From Trematomus loennbergii (taxonomy: Eukaryota > Chordata > Actinopteri > Perciformes > Nototheniidae), in assembly GCA_012861695.1 (NCBI GenBank), contig JAAOOA010000584.1, positions 62,001 through 126,000 on the forward strand: a stretch of 64,000 nt of DNA, in the 5' to 3' direction. Positions 1-10,779 of this stretch are shown here, piece by piece. Both the position numbers and the translations under genes were made by a program. The stretch's first letter is position 1; every line of letters starts with the position of its first letter. Under the pieces are notes generated by a model. That model was not told the origin of the DNA. It did no database searches and was given only the letters and a program-made list of their open reading frames with translations.

Positions 1-945
1 ACAGTTTTAAAATGGTTTTATCTAATTACATTTTTCATAGCATTATTTATCATATATAACTATCATGGGCCATGGTGCCCAGAAAGAAGCTCCACAGCAA
101 GATGCACGCTTTCTAGTAGACACTCTCTTTTTGTAATTGTTTTTTCTCATTTTAGGACGTTACCTTACTTTACTATCCCTGCCCTTCTGTTAGACTTTAA
201 CACACCTCTGCTTTGACCTCTCAAGCACTAAGAAAGCGGAAATATCCTTGGTATTCAATATTCTGTATTAAGTATCGACTCAGCACAGGATTATACTGCA
301 GTTATTATCTTGGCTTTGATAAGGCACGCCACATCTAAAGCTATTGTTAAAACTAAGAACACTTCCTCCTGTGGCTGCTGTTACACCATCAAATCAAATA
401 TACATTAACTGCAGATCCCTCAAAAAGCATTTAATCATGAATAAAACTAATCCTATCCTAAGGTGCTAATTTAGTTCCAGATTGTCCGTAGTCATTGTCT
501 CTGGATGATCAAATTTGAATGTATCTCTTGTTCTTTTTCCATTGTGTCACCAAAATACATTTTTAAGTTTTATTTTCAGGAAGTTGAAAGAGCCACAAGA
601 TCTCAGGAGTTCAATATCCATGCAGTCATGAGCCATGATGGTCATCACATGCTCTTATATTGGCCAGCTATTTAGTAATATATACCAGTGATGTTGCCAT
701 TGCATTTTAAACACAAGATATCATTCATTTTGGAAAATAACTTGTAGTGGAAATCCAATATTTATTGCTGCCAAATTGGTTTGTCCGAAAGAGAGGGGAC
801 ATATTTTAAAATATGTTCAAAAACCCTTTTTGTTTTTCAAACAGAGCTATTCAATGCTGTGAAAGTATAAAAAAAGCTTTATCCAGGGAGAAATGCTCAC
901 ATCCTGTATACAATTATGCACAGAAGCATTGAGGATTGAACCCCT
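1..945. other. Non-coding, nothing recognised
   Basis: AT-rich sequence with no open frame of note, no splice-flanked coding stretch and no repeat I recognise. Confidence 0.5.
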
Positions 946-1570
946 CCTGGCAGTGGCGTAACAAGGTTGTGATTGGCCCCGGTGCAAATATTGTTTTGGG
1001 CCCCCCCCACCCAATCTCCAACCTCTCTTGTCCTTTCTCTTTTGAGCGCCGCTCTTGTGCTTTGGTTTGCTGTACATTATAAATGCAAGCTATTACATTT
1101 GTTATAATGCTACCGAACTTGCTGCTGCTAGCTACAGTACAGTACAGGTTGATTAAACGGTTCGCTCGTCACGCAAGGTATCACATGACATAAAAGGGAG
1201 CTAGGTCATTGGACAGACAAATTACAAATTAATTTAGGTTGCTTGGTTACTTTGAAGACTGCGTACACTAACATACGTGGACGTACTCAAGAATGACGCA
1301 GGAGCACAAAGTACCAATGAACTGGCCAGATGTATGGAGAACCGGGATGACTGGAAGCGACGACGGAGGGCTCGTCTGAGGACGACCTAGAGAGAGAGCG
1401 TGAACGGCAATGACATTGACCGGTTCATCATCCATTTTTTGAATTTTGTTACACCATGTACCTCTGAACTACAGTACAAGTAGAAAAAGTAGTATCAAAG
1501 GGAAATACTCAAGTAAAGTACCTCAAGATTGTACTTAAGTAAATGTACTTGGTAACTTTACACCTATGCT
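946..1570. mobile_element. hAT-like transposon fragments
   Basis: The left side reads CAGTGGCGTAAC, the usual opening of several fish hAT families. The right side (about 1460-1570) reads in reverse as AGGTGTAAAG followed by runs of AAGTAC and TTGAGTA, the subterminal pattern of Tol2-like hAT elements. The two ends do not look like partners, so this is probably two pieces of different elements. No transposase remains and no target duplication is visible. Confidence 0.45.
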
Positions 1571-2108
1571 CAAGGGATAAAGCTTGCTTGGCTATGTAAA
1601 TACTTTGAACTAATCCTGATCCTCATTTACTGAAAAACGATCAGCTAATTTTAAAGTGCACAACATTTTGATCAGAATAAACAATTAACTTAATTTCATG
1701 CAAACACCACTGACATCTTCAAAAGGAGCCAACAAAGATTATCCGTCATCCGTGAACTTAAAGGACTATGTGTGTCCCCCCCCCATTTCTCCATTCTTGC
1801 TCTTTGAACTGGACTCAGCAGCATAACTCCTCTTTTTTTAACTGCTCTTGTTGAACCTGTGCCAATGAAGCTCTGATCATCTGAGCAGTATAATGTCATG
1901 CAATTGTCATACACGCTTAATGACACCTTGCCCACTGTCTCTCTTTGCATGATCTACTGCTAGCGGCCCTCAGGCCAACTTTATGGGTCAGACCCTGAAG
2001 ATAATATGACAGAGAACAGTAAGTTACCACGGAGTTGTTCTCCCTTTTCCTTAATAACTGACCAAAATCACTTTCTAAACTGCAGAGAATATACATAGAA
2101 CAGAACAA

Positions 2109-2185
2109 TGAATCAGAATCAGATTACCTATTTAGTCCCACAGAGGGGACATTTACAAACCTTACAACAAAGAGCCAAATACAGC
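2109..2185. repeat. LINE-type 3' tail
   Basis: The stretch GAATCAGAATCAGATTACC followed by a 'tttagtccc..gagggg' pattern resembles the short 3' ends of fish non-LTR retrotransposons. Only the tail is present. Confidence 0.4.
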
Positions 2186-2284
2186 TTATTATCTCTCAAG
2201 AAGCATGCATAAAACAAATATTAATTATATTTTTTATAAAAAACTAGAAATTATACAAAATACAAAATACACATTACATGACAT

Positions 2285-2915
2285 TACATGTCACTTGTTA
2301 CTGTAGACGCTTTTATCCAAAGCGACTAACAATACTGTGGGCAATCCCCACAGGAGCAATTTGGGGTGAAGTGTCTCAGGGACACAACGACATGCTGACT
2401 GCAGAGGGGTTTGACGTGGATATTTGAACCTTGTCAACACTGTAAAGATGTACAATGAGAGTAATCAATAGTAAACTGGTGAAAGTTGTCTTAGAGTTGT
2501 TTATTCAAAGCTTTGAAGGTACAGGTAGTGCAAAGTACAGAGTGGTTTTCAGGAGTGGACACAGAGGAGAATGTGTGTGTGTGTTTTATAGAGGACCTGT
2601 TGCTGTGCAGAGAGAAAAAGTGATAACACTTCCTCCTAACTTACAATGCTCTCATAGGGAACAAGAGACACTTTCCTCAGGTACGACCTTGGCAGGAAGC
2701 CACCGTGTGATACAACAGGTTGAGTTACGACCTTGGCAGGAAGCCACCGTGTGATACAACAGGTCGACTAGACCAAAACAGTTTTTCTCAGTATAATATC
2801 ATCATTTGGTTTTACCATATAAAGTAATATAAGAAATTGCCACTACAGGTTTGAACCTGTGCCCCCCTGATCCGAACACCTGCGCACAACCCACTGCGCC
2901 ACACGCCTCACTAGT
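2285..2915 (-). mobile_element. tRNA-derived SINE split by ~430 bp insert
   Basis: Read on the minus strand, 2840-2915 is a tRNA-like head with an A-box (GTGGCGCAGTGG) and a B-box (GGTTCAAACC). Positions 2285-2415 hold the body and tail, including CGCTTTGGATAAAAGCG. An uninterrupted relative lies at 41383-41562, where head and body are contiguous. About 430 bp (roughly 2416-2840) therefore separates the two halves here. The insert has no clear terminal repeats but contains a 44-bp tandem duplication. Confidence 0.7.
2683..2770. repeat. 44-bp tandem duplication
   Basis: A ~38-bp segment beginning ACGACCTTGGCAGGAAGCC occurs at 2683 and again at 2727, a period of 44 bp. It lies inside the sequence that splits the SINE. 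Confidence 0.8.
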
Positions 2916-3034
2916 ATGATAGCACACTTACAATACAGGATATATACAAGTTTAGGATATAGCAGCCAGTCGTAATTATAAAAGGTGGTAGAATACATTG
3001 CACAGTTATTAACGGTATATGTATATTACACATA

Positions 3035-3150
3035 AAGTCAAAGTAAAAGTCAGCTTTATTGTAAAGAATTCTACATGTTGTACATCCAGAAATCTCGAAA
3101 TACCGTTTCCTGCAGTCCTACAGTGTGACATATATACATCAAACAAAAAA
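3035..3150. repeat. Retroposon 3' end fragment
   Basis: The pattern 'gtcagctttattgta..ctacatg..gaaatacc.tttcctgcag' is typical of short fish LINE tails. No coding part is attached. Confidence 0.4.
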
Positions 3151-3610
3151 ACAAAAAGGGCCTAGATAAGCCTGGTATACATTAAACAAAACAAAGGGCC
3201 TCGATAACTGGGGTATACAGTTTAAAGTAAGTTAAATATATATATATATATGATATAACTACCATTACTAAGTAATGGTAGTTATATCAGAGATGTGACA
3301 AACCGTACCTGTATGAAACTGCGACTATTCCTGTCTGATCATAATGAGGAAGACTGACTAATAAAATCACATCACCAAATGTCTGACACAACAACAGAAA
3401 CTGCACTTTAGGAGCTTATATGCTAAATTAAGCCTGTGTGGTTATTGTTTTCTTTATTTGTATTATTTGATGATTCAGTTGAACAACTGTGTAATAAAGC
3501 GGTGAATATACTGTATTACACTGTATTTAGCTCTGTATCCAGTCCTTAGGACTCCTCCAGCTCTTTACATTCCACTCATCATTCACCTTACACACCCCAG
3601 AGACTGGCTC

Positions 3611-3752
3611 ACACAGCTTCACACACACATTCACACAGCTTCACACACACATTCACACAGCTTCACACACACATTCACACAGCTTCACACACACATTCAC
3701 ACAGCTTCACACACACATTCACACAGCTTCACACACACATTCACACAGCTTC
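3611..3752. repeat. 22-bp minisatellite
   Basis: About 6.5 near-identical units of a 22-bp motif starting CACAGCTTCACACAC. The element AGCTTCA recurs at exact 22-bp spacing seven times. It lies about 180 bp upstream of the TATA box of the Ig gene. Confidence 0.9.
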
Positions 3753-3926
3753 ATGGGTTGAGAAACACATATTCCCAGTCCCAGGAGGAGGTTGGTAATC
3801 CAGCTGCGGTTCAGTCGCTTTGAAGCCAATCTCTGACAATTATTAACTACATGAATAACACTCTGAACTGGTGAACTGATTGTATAAACTCCTCCTCAGA
3901 GTTCCGCTCATCCGTCGACGCCTCAG

Positions 3927-3957
3927 TATAAAGAGTGCTCACCTCTTCTCAAACCTT
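3927..3957 (+). promoter_or_regulatory. TATA-box promoter of Ig gene
   Basis: TATAAA at 3927-3932 lies about 30 bp upstream of a plausible transcription start near 3957. A short untranslated exon follows and ends at a donor (AAAAAG/GTAATT) at 4068/4069. The matching acceptor is CTCATAG at 4525, just 7 bases before the start codon. The start site is inferred from spacing only. Confidence 0.5.
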
Positions 3958-4000
3958 TAGTCACTGTCAGCACCTCCATCTGTCTTCTGTTTCCCAGAAG

Positions 4001-4063
4001 ATGTTTCACACCTGGGGATGTCCTCTTTTCCATCCATTTGGATTTTACTGGACTGAAAACTAA
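4001..4063 (+). CDS. Upstream ORF in Ig gene 5' leader
   Basis: An ATG at 4001 opens a 20-codon frame that closes at TAA (4061-4063) inside the predicted untranslated exon, before the donor at 4069. If the leader is transcribed as modelled, this short frame precedes the true start at 4533 and could dampen its translation. Its peptide resembles nothing I know and is unlikely to matter as a product. Confidence 0.35.
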   Translation: MFHTWGCPLFHPFGFYWTEN

Positions 4064-4331
4064 AAAAGGTAATTTATTACAATCAACTAGACAGTGTTAG
4101 AAAACGTTACTGGATTTTAATGTGGTGGGATCAACTGGGACTGGGAATATGTGTTTAATAAAATACATTTAGATCTAGCAAAGTGAAAATAAACACCGTT
4201 GTATTCGAATTAAATGGAAATGCTTTGTTTATATGTTGATGTGTGGAACCAAACTAACCCTAAACTCACCTCTTCCCTACGACAAGCAGCTTTGAGATTA
4301 CTTCTTGTGACAGAAAACACATTACTGCAGC

Positions 4332-4335
<4 letters not shown>

Positions 4336-4384
<49 letters not shown>

Positions 4385-4406
4385 TGTGTGTGTGTGTGGT
4401 GTGTGT

Positions 4407-4472
<66 letters not shown>

Positions 4473-4515
4473 TGTGTGTGTGTGCGTGCGTGCGTGTGTG
4501 TGTGTGTGTGTGTGT
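4336..4515. repeat. (GT)n microsatellite in leader intron
   Basis: About 180 bp of nearly pure GT with a few GGT and GCGT interruptions. It fills the end of the leader intron and runs up to its acceptor at 4525. Apparent reading frames through it are artefacts. Confidence 0.95.
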
Positions 4516-4532
4516 CCTCTCATAGGAAGAAG

Positions 4533-7500
4533 ATGATCTTCATCCTCCTGCTGCTCCTCTTCCTCACCTCCTGTGTCTCTGGTTAGTTCACTACTGTTTT
4601 TTGCCACTAAGACAAACATATTAACTTTATATATATAATACATCCCTCCCCAAATTAAAGCTTTTTCGTACGGAAGATTATTAGGGCAAAGCACAATGGG
4701 CAAAACTGATTTTTATTTTCATGTCGAAAAAATAAGTTAAAATACAGAGAATAAAGTTGAACTTTCAGTTGATGCTGTAACACAGGGGGGTCAAACTCAA
4801 TGTCATCGCGGGCCACATTCGCATAAAGGTTGCACTCAAAGGGCCGGTTGTAACTATATAAATATATAATATATACATATAAAATAATGTATTATAAGAT
4901 AAGATAAGATAAGACAGTACTTTATTGATCTCAAATTGTGAAATTATATGACATTATTGCCTCTGAATTGGATTATTATCGGATGGGATAATAACTTAGT
5001 AATTAACTACGTCTGAAAGCAGAAGTCCAGGGCAAATAATTGCAAGTCTCTTCAGTGCGCATGCCACAAAACGAGATGCATTGTGGGACATGTAGTTTAT
5101 GGGCAACCTGCTTCTGTAAAGTAGCATGTAACCGTATAATAAACTTATTATATTGTTTGCAAGCTCTTGCGGGGCCACATGAAATGAAGTCGCGGGCCGG
5201 ATTTGGCCCCCGGCAGGGGCGGACTGGCCATCGGGACGTTCGGGACGAATCCCGATGGGCCGGTACTGAAGTGGGCCGGTCGGACGATGTGGGCCGCTCG
5301 GATAAGTCACTAGCACCCCCCCCCCGTTGATCATTTACCGAGGTGGGCCGGCGGTACCGAAGTGGGCCGGTCGAGAGTCCCGGGCTGATTTGTAGTCCCA
5401 GTCCGCCCCTGGCCCCCGGGCCTTGAGTTTGAGACCCCTGCTGTAACACAAGCAGTTGGATTTTTTCAGTTTAAAGAGTCCCTCTGTGTCTCCTCCACAG
5501 GAACATAGCTGCAGTTTAAAGAGTCCCTCTGTGTCTCCTCCACAGGAACATAGCTGCAGTTTAAAGAGTCCCTCTGTGTCTCCTCCACAGGAACATAGCT
5601 GCAGTTTAAAGAGTCCCTCTGGGTCTCCTCCACAGGAACATAGCTGCAGTTTAAAGAGTCCCTCTGTGTCTCCTCCACAGGAACATAGCTGCAGTTTAAA
5701 GAGTCCCTCTGTGTCTCCTCCACAGGAACATAGCTGCAGTTTAAAGAGTCCCTCTGTTGCGGCTTTCACACCGGCGCTTTTCACTTTCTAGCTCCTCGCG
5801 AGAGCTTTTCTGGTTCAGCTCCCGTTTCCCTTTTCAGCTCCCGCTCTGTTCACACCGCCCAGAGCTGCCGAGAGATTTTCTCCCACAACAACAACGGGCC
5901 GGGGACTACGTCGGGTCGACGATCGTGTTGCTTTTAATCATACGAAGCCAGATTAAATTAAATAACGACTTCTCCAACCTTATACTTTTCTCCAGAGTGC
6001 CGTGGTTCATTGTTTATTAATGTGTTTCAGCGGCATTTACCGACCGCTGCAGTGCTGGCTGCTCTTCAACGGGAGGTTATTCTCCCGTTAGCTCCGGGTT
6101 AGCTCACACGCCTCTAAAGTATTCACTGTCTGACTGTCACACAAGCAGCTGATACATATCCCCAGTTCCCCTTAAGTGAATGTGTGTCAGTCTGAATTGA
6201 CGCTGTTTGGCATCACAACGCTGTTATGAAAGTGTTAGCATAGCAACCGAAGCTAAACTGACTACTTGCTAAGCCGTTTTCTCCAGGCACATTTTACCGG
6301 CGTATTTTTCATTATGATTCTACTTGTGATAGTCGGACATGACAACCTGTACAGCCCATGTATTAATTCCATCCGATAGCTGCTATAATAACAAACAAAA
6401 CGTCTGCCTGCTCTCCACAATGATCAATAACAGCGAACGGATGGTCAAAGTAAGGTTTCCTGCACGCCTCGACGTAAGCGACGCCGCGTCATAGCTCCAA
6501 AGCTCTTGCCTCTGGACCGACAACTTTTTGGAGCTGGAAGTGAACCGCATTCCGGAGCTATGACGCGCCGCCGCTGCGGTGTGAACAGGAAAAACCGGCG
6601 CTTTTCAGGCTCTAGCTCCCAGCAGGAGCTGGAAAAGCGCCGGTGTGAAAGGGGCATGAGTCTCCTCCACAGGAACATAGCTGCAGTTTAAAGAGTCCCT
6701 CTGTGTCTCCTCCACAGGAACATAGCTGCAGTTTAAAGAGTCCCTCTGTGTCTCCTCCACAGGAACATAGCTGCAGTTTAAAGAGTCCCTCTGTGTCTCC
6801 TCCACAGAAACATAGCTGCAGTTTAAAGAGTGCCTCTGTGTCTCCTCCACAGGAACATAGCTGCAGTTTAAAGAGTCCCTCTGTGTCTCCTCCACAGTAA
6901 CATAGCTGCAGTTTAAAGAGTCCCTCTGTGTCTCCTCCACAGGAACATTTGTAGTGAATGTGACTCAGACTTCCTATCAGGCAGAGGAGAACCAGAACAT
7001 CACCCTGGAGTGGACCTTCAGCACCAGAACAGACACTAACTTCAGATCCATTTCCACCCACTGTTTCCTGTATACTAATGACCGACCCTCAGTTCTGTTT
7101 GAACTACGTGAAGGTGTTGAATTCCCAGAGTCTCAGGATCCAGAGTTTTCAGGACGAGTCCAGTGGGACAAAGACGTCCTCACAGAAGGACGCCTCACAC
7201 TTCATGTCTCCAGACTCAGGACCAGTGACTCTGGGTTTTATGTGTGTGACATACTCGTCACACCTGATGGGAGTAACTCTAGGAGATGCTGGCTCAACGT
7301 CACTGGTGAGTAACCCCAGTGCTGCATTTACTGTAAAACTTCACTTCTTTAATGTGCAGACTCTAGTAGCTCTAGTCTAATATAAGAAAGATGCAAAGTC
7401 AATAGAGAGGTGCAGTGACGCGTCCTAAAACCAGGAAGGAAGCTGCGCATGGGTACCTTCCAGTTCCCTCGACAAAAAACCAACGAGATTTCTCCAGAGG

Positions 7501-8105
7501 ATTTAGGAAAATAGCTGGAAATAAGATCTGTGGAAAACGAACCTGTTTGATAAATGCACGTTTTGTTCAGTCGGATAACCTCCACATGTCTACCCTACTT
7601 TTATATTTTTCTAATCATAAATCTATCGATCATAAATCTATCGATTTGATTTATGATCGATAGATTTATGATTTATTATTTTCCAAAATCCTATGGAGGA
7701 ATCCCAGGTAACTGGAAGGTACCCATGCACAGCTTACTTCCGGGTTTTAGGACGCGTCACTGCACCTCTCTATGCAACCTCTGATGCAGGTGATGGTTGT
7801 ATTCAGTCTGAAAGAGGTTTTCTCCATGTCAACATGATGTTACTAAATGTGTATTTTCCACAGCTGCTGCTGAGCTCCAAACTCAGAGACCAACAGAGAG
7901 TCCACTTCCAGAGAGTCCACTTCCAGAGAGACGGAGAGACATCTTGATCTACGCCACAGTGACACTTACAGCATTTCTACTGTGTCTCTTTGCTGCTGTC
8001 TTTGTCCTCAAAGTTCGGCTCAGTAAATATCCTCAGAGTAAAAGATACATCAATGAGGATGTCCAGACGATGAGTTCCTCAGAGAAACAAACCCAAAGAG
8101 TCTGA
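4533..8105 (+). CDS. Single V-domain IgSF type I membrane protein
   Basis: Three coding exons, all phase 1, join to a clean 217-residue frame: 4533-4581, 6943-7305 and 7864-8105. Exon 1 encodes a signal peptide (MIFILLLLLFLTSCVSG). Exon 2 encodes one V-set domain with the strand-F motif DSGFYVC and N-glycosylation sites in NVT and NIT. Exon 3 encodes a short proline-rich stalk, a ~23-residue membrane helix and a ~32-residue tail containing YIN, which fits the YxN form bound by Grb2-type SH2 domains. The strand-B cysteine is missing (ITLEW) and a cysteine occurs later in THCFLY, so the disulfide may be non-canonical. The architecture matches the fish families loosely annotated as butyrophilin-, B7- or VTCN1-like receptors; I cannot name an orthologue. 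Intron 2 carries a minisatellite made of acceptor copies. No poly(A) signal is seen before the hAT at 8278. Confidence 0.8.
4783..5440. mobile_element. Non-autonomous hAT (Charlie-like) with 8-bp TSD
   Basis: Terminal inverted repeats: CAGGGGGGTCAAACTCAATG on the left, and on the right the complement of CAGGGGTCTCAAACTCAAGG. It is flanked on both sides by CTGTAACA (4775-4782 and 5441-5448), an 8-bp target duplication as expected for hAT. It contains a short LINE-type tail (about 4890-4945, repeated GATAA units) and a second hAT (5214-5411). It sits in intron 2 of the Ig gene. Confidence 0.88.
5214..5411. mobile_element. 198-bp hAT MITE nested in another hAT
   Basis: The ends are CAGGGGCGGACTGGCCATCG and the complement of CAGGGGCGGACTGGGACTAC. 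It is flanked by the 8-bp duplication GCCCCCGG (5206-5213 and 5412-5419). It inserted into the right end of the 4783-5440 element, so it is the younger of the two. Confidence 0.87.
5469..5755. repeat. 45-bp minisatellite, block A (splice-acceptor copies)
   Basis: Six full units and one partial unit of a 45-bp motif that includes GTGTCTCCTCCACAGGAACA. This is the polypyrimidine tract and acceptor of the real exon at 6943. Each unit ends its acceptor with GAACATAG. Block B (6657-6942) is the same array, so a 0.9-kb element separates what was one array. Confidence 0.95.
5756..6656. mobile_element. ~0.9-kb TIR element inserted in minisatellite
   Basis: The left end reads GGCTTTCACACCGGCGCTTT. 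The right end is the complement of CCCCTTTCACACCGGCGCTT. The inverted repeats therefore match over about 19 bp, and array units flank it on both sides. The bases next to the ends (TGT left, TGA right) suggest a 3-bp duplication with one change. No transposase frame remains. The GTTCACACC-type end recalls Harbinger MITEs (compare 56455-57242), but TGT is not their usual TWA target. Confidence 0.7.
6657..6942. repeat. 45-bp minisatellite, block B, ending in the real acceptor
   Basis: Six further units follow, and the seventh is the functional acceptor of the V-domain exon (AG at 6941-6942, then GAACATTTG). Two units differ at the acceptor (CACAGAAAC near 6805, CACAGTAAC near 6895) but keep AG. 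See block A. Confidence 0.95.
7403..7772. mobile_element. Foldback MITE (GTGCAGTGACGCG family)
   Basis: The inverted ends ATAGAGAGGTGCAGTGACGC and complement extend inward for about 80 bp of near match, through CTTCCGGTTCCCTCGAC-like sequence to an AT-rich palindromic centre (ATCGATAGATTTATGAT). Probable TA target. Relatives lie at 15528-15708 and 42689-44346. It lies in the last intron of the Ig gene. Confidence 0.85.
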
Positions 8106-8277
8106 AACCCTCTTCAAATGAACAAGAAAAGTCCAAGGTTCTCATCATCTTCTGATTTAACTTTCAGAAAACTACTGATGATGGAAGAATGTATATTTGT
8201 ATGCAGAAGCTATTATGAAAAGAACCACAAAGCGTAATACGTAGTGTTTATTGATGTATTCACTGTTTGCTGTAATC

Positions 8278-9513
8278 CAGTGGTTCTCAAACTTTTTCTG
8301 TCATTCCCCACTTTGAACAGGTGGGCCTTTTCAAGCCCCACCTGTTCCTCATCGCTCCAATAAAATGGTAGGCCAAGCTTAAAATTGTCAAATGTATTCT
8401 ATAGCAGGGGTCTCCAACCTTTTTTAGGATGAGAGCTACTTAAAAAAAATAAAACAAGTCGTGAGCTACTTTTACTCCTCTTTTTTTAGTTTTTTGCTGT
8501 GTATATATTTAGCACATTTTAACATTATGATATGCTTACCTTTAACCTTCGTTTGCTATTTGGGTCTGTGGGACCCCTTTTCAGTGTTTACTAAAAGAAC
8601 ATGTATGCAATTAAATTATTTTAACGTGTTTATTTGGGGGTGGACCTCACCTCCCCTAGGGGGGTCCGGGGGCATGCACCCCCGGGAAGATGTTTTTTTA
8701 AATGTTGTAGTGAAATGCATCAATCTGGTGCACTTTGAGCACAGCATGAATTGATGGAAACAGCTCTCAACACTCATATGAAATGGAGCTGTATACTTTT
8801 TAATGATCCAAACATCTTTAGAATATGATCACAACCAATAACAAATAATTTAAACTGGTTTATTCTTATCTTATGTTACCTATAGTTAGCAATATTTCTT
8901 TTTATTTATGCATATTTTACTAATCACTCCCCTTTTAAACTGTTCTTTTTTTTTTACTGTCCTACAGTCCACATTGGAATGATTTCTTACTTTATTTTTT
9001 ACAACTAGGCTATATTAAATAGATAAACACATTGCTTTTCTTCCCGACTGCAACGCTGTTGTGTGTGTGTGTGAGAGATTTTTACACATGTCTGTAAATG
9101 ATTTTGGTTTCAGATGTGTGTGTGTGAGCAGGCTCGGATTGGCCATCGGGAGATTCGGGACTTTTCCCGGTGGCCCGCTGCCGTTGGTGGGCTGCTGCTG
9201 TTGGCATAGGCGTGGACTTTCACAGCGCCGCTGCGCTGGTACCGCATCCGCCGCCGCAAACACCCGCCGTTGCGAGGCTCCGGCGCTGTGAAAGTCCACC
9301 GCCGTTGCGAGTCTCCGGCTGTAACAGTCCACTACCGCCCGCAAGGACCCAGGTTCGATTCCGGCCTGAGGTCCAAAAAATGTATTTAAAAAAATAAAAA
9401 GTTTAAAAAAAAAAAAAAAATCTCCCGTTCATTTATTCGCGATTTATTCGCGACCCACTATCACATCTCTGCGCCCCACCAGTGGGGCGCGCCCCACACT
9501 TTGAGAAACACTG
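8278..9513. mobile_element. hAT element with 8-bp TSD, containing other elements
   Basis: The ends are CAGTGGTTCTCAAACTTTTT and the complement of CAGTGTTTCTCAAAGTGTGG. The 8-bp duplication CTGTAATC lies at 8270-8277 and 9514-9521. Inside are the start of a different hAT (CAGGGGTCTCCAACC at about 8406) and a piece shared with the 46960-48544 element (about 8622-9000). There is also a CATCGGGAG-type fragment (9129-9190), a 19-bp-arm hairpin (9212-9300) and a tRNA-like SINE piece with an A-tail. AATAAA at 8359-8364 could serve as a poly(A) signal for the upstream Ig gene. Confidence 0.87.
9330..9421 (+). mobile_element. tRNA-like SINE fragment
   Basis: A B-box-like segment, GGTTCGATTCCGGCC, is followed by an A-rich tail ending in a 17-base A run. 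The A-box half is not evident, so this is a SINE piece rather than a tRNA gene. Confidence 0.45.
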
Positions 9514-9521
9514 CTGTAATC

Positions 9522-10068
9522 ACATTACATTCTGTGAGCACTACACAAACTTGAAAGACAGTTTAAAAGATCACTGGAAATGATTCAGATGTATCCACCA
9601 TGTTTTAACTAATTGATCCTTGACTGGATTTATCCGTGCTGATTGTATATTTTTAACACATGTGACATTCTATATCTTCTACGTTAGAAGAAAAGATGCT
9701 TTGTAGGAAGAAATGAATGTTTGCATTAAATCTAGTTAGGTGGAGTGGAAGGAATTCAAGTGTTGCTGAATTGCAGCTGAAGTTATGTAAAATATGTTAA
9801 TAGGAACAGCTGTAGAAAAACGTTGCTTTCTTTTTCCTCCATTATCCAAAATGTGGTTTGTAAAGAGTCAGGATTTTTGTATTTGGTGCGTTGATGCTTA
9901 TCTTCGAGATATATATATGTATATATTGTTTTGTACATTAGCAGCGATGATTGAGATTGTATTTTCTGACTGAATTTGATTGTTTAAACACAAAAAACTA
10001 AGCGCTTGTTGAGTTAATTTAGGCCTTGTATCTGATTCACCAGCACTTCCTATGGTGTGTGTGTGTGT

Positions 10069-10128
<60 letters not shown>

Positions 10129-10779
10129 TGTGTGTGTGTGTGCACCACATAATCCACACGTGCACGCCCGCCTCGTGCACGCTCCTCACCGGATACAGAC
10201 TGATCGCTGCCTCCTTCAGCCGTGCAGTGTTTCTGGTTACAATTAATGTTTAAATGTCTTTTAAATGTAAAAGGATGGTGGATATTTGCAGGGATTTAAT
10301 AAAAAAAAAGGCTATCAGATATTTTTTATTTATGTAAACTGTCCCTGTTAAATAATACATCAATATTTAATATATTTTTTATAATATTATTTTAATTTTA
10401 TATTAATTAGGAAATAAACTATTAATAACAAAAAAATAATATATATTTTCTAAAAAGTAAATAAATTGAATAAATTATATAAAAACTAACTTCCACATTT
10501 GTTAGTCTTTGTACTTCATTTTACTGAAGAACGTATAAAAAGTGTCCTCTTTCCAACAATGTGTCTGTGGAATCAAAGGGACGTACACATGCAGAGCTGT
10601 GAGCCTCGCAGTAACAGGAGTACCAACCAACGACCCCATTGACTCCTATATTCATTAATAGCAGAGATTTCAGAAGTGAACTCAACTTTGATCTTCTGAT
10701 TGATACTCCATTCAAACCTTTACATGTTTCACTTCTTTCATACATTAGGAGTTACAGCTTTAAGTGAGATATGAACAGA
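9522..10779. other. AT-rich non-coding spacer
   Basis: No coding sequence. It holds a (GT)n tract (10053-10141) and poly(A)-signal-like words (ATTAAA near 9725, AATAAA near 10298). These could belong to the 3' region of the Ig gene if its transcript reads through the hAT. Positions 10521-10779 look unique. Confidence 0.5.

Noticed and set aside
3611..3752. Regular short repeats resembling a CRISPR array
   Set aside because: Units are contiguous 22-mers without unique spacers, in a vertebrate genome: a minisatellite.
4214..4703. Open frames of Cys/Val or His/Thr repeats (also near 10026, 22284, 28352, 30925)
   Set aside because: They are translations of (GT)n/(AC)n microsatellites, not genes.
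5335..5791. Repetitive frames across 5335-5791 and 6605-7061 on both strands
   Set aside because: Products of the 45-bp minisatellite, whose unit is a multiple of three. No start context, and they cross an intron.
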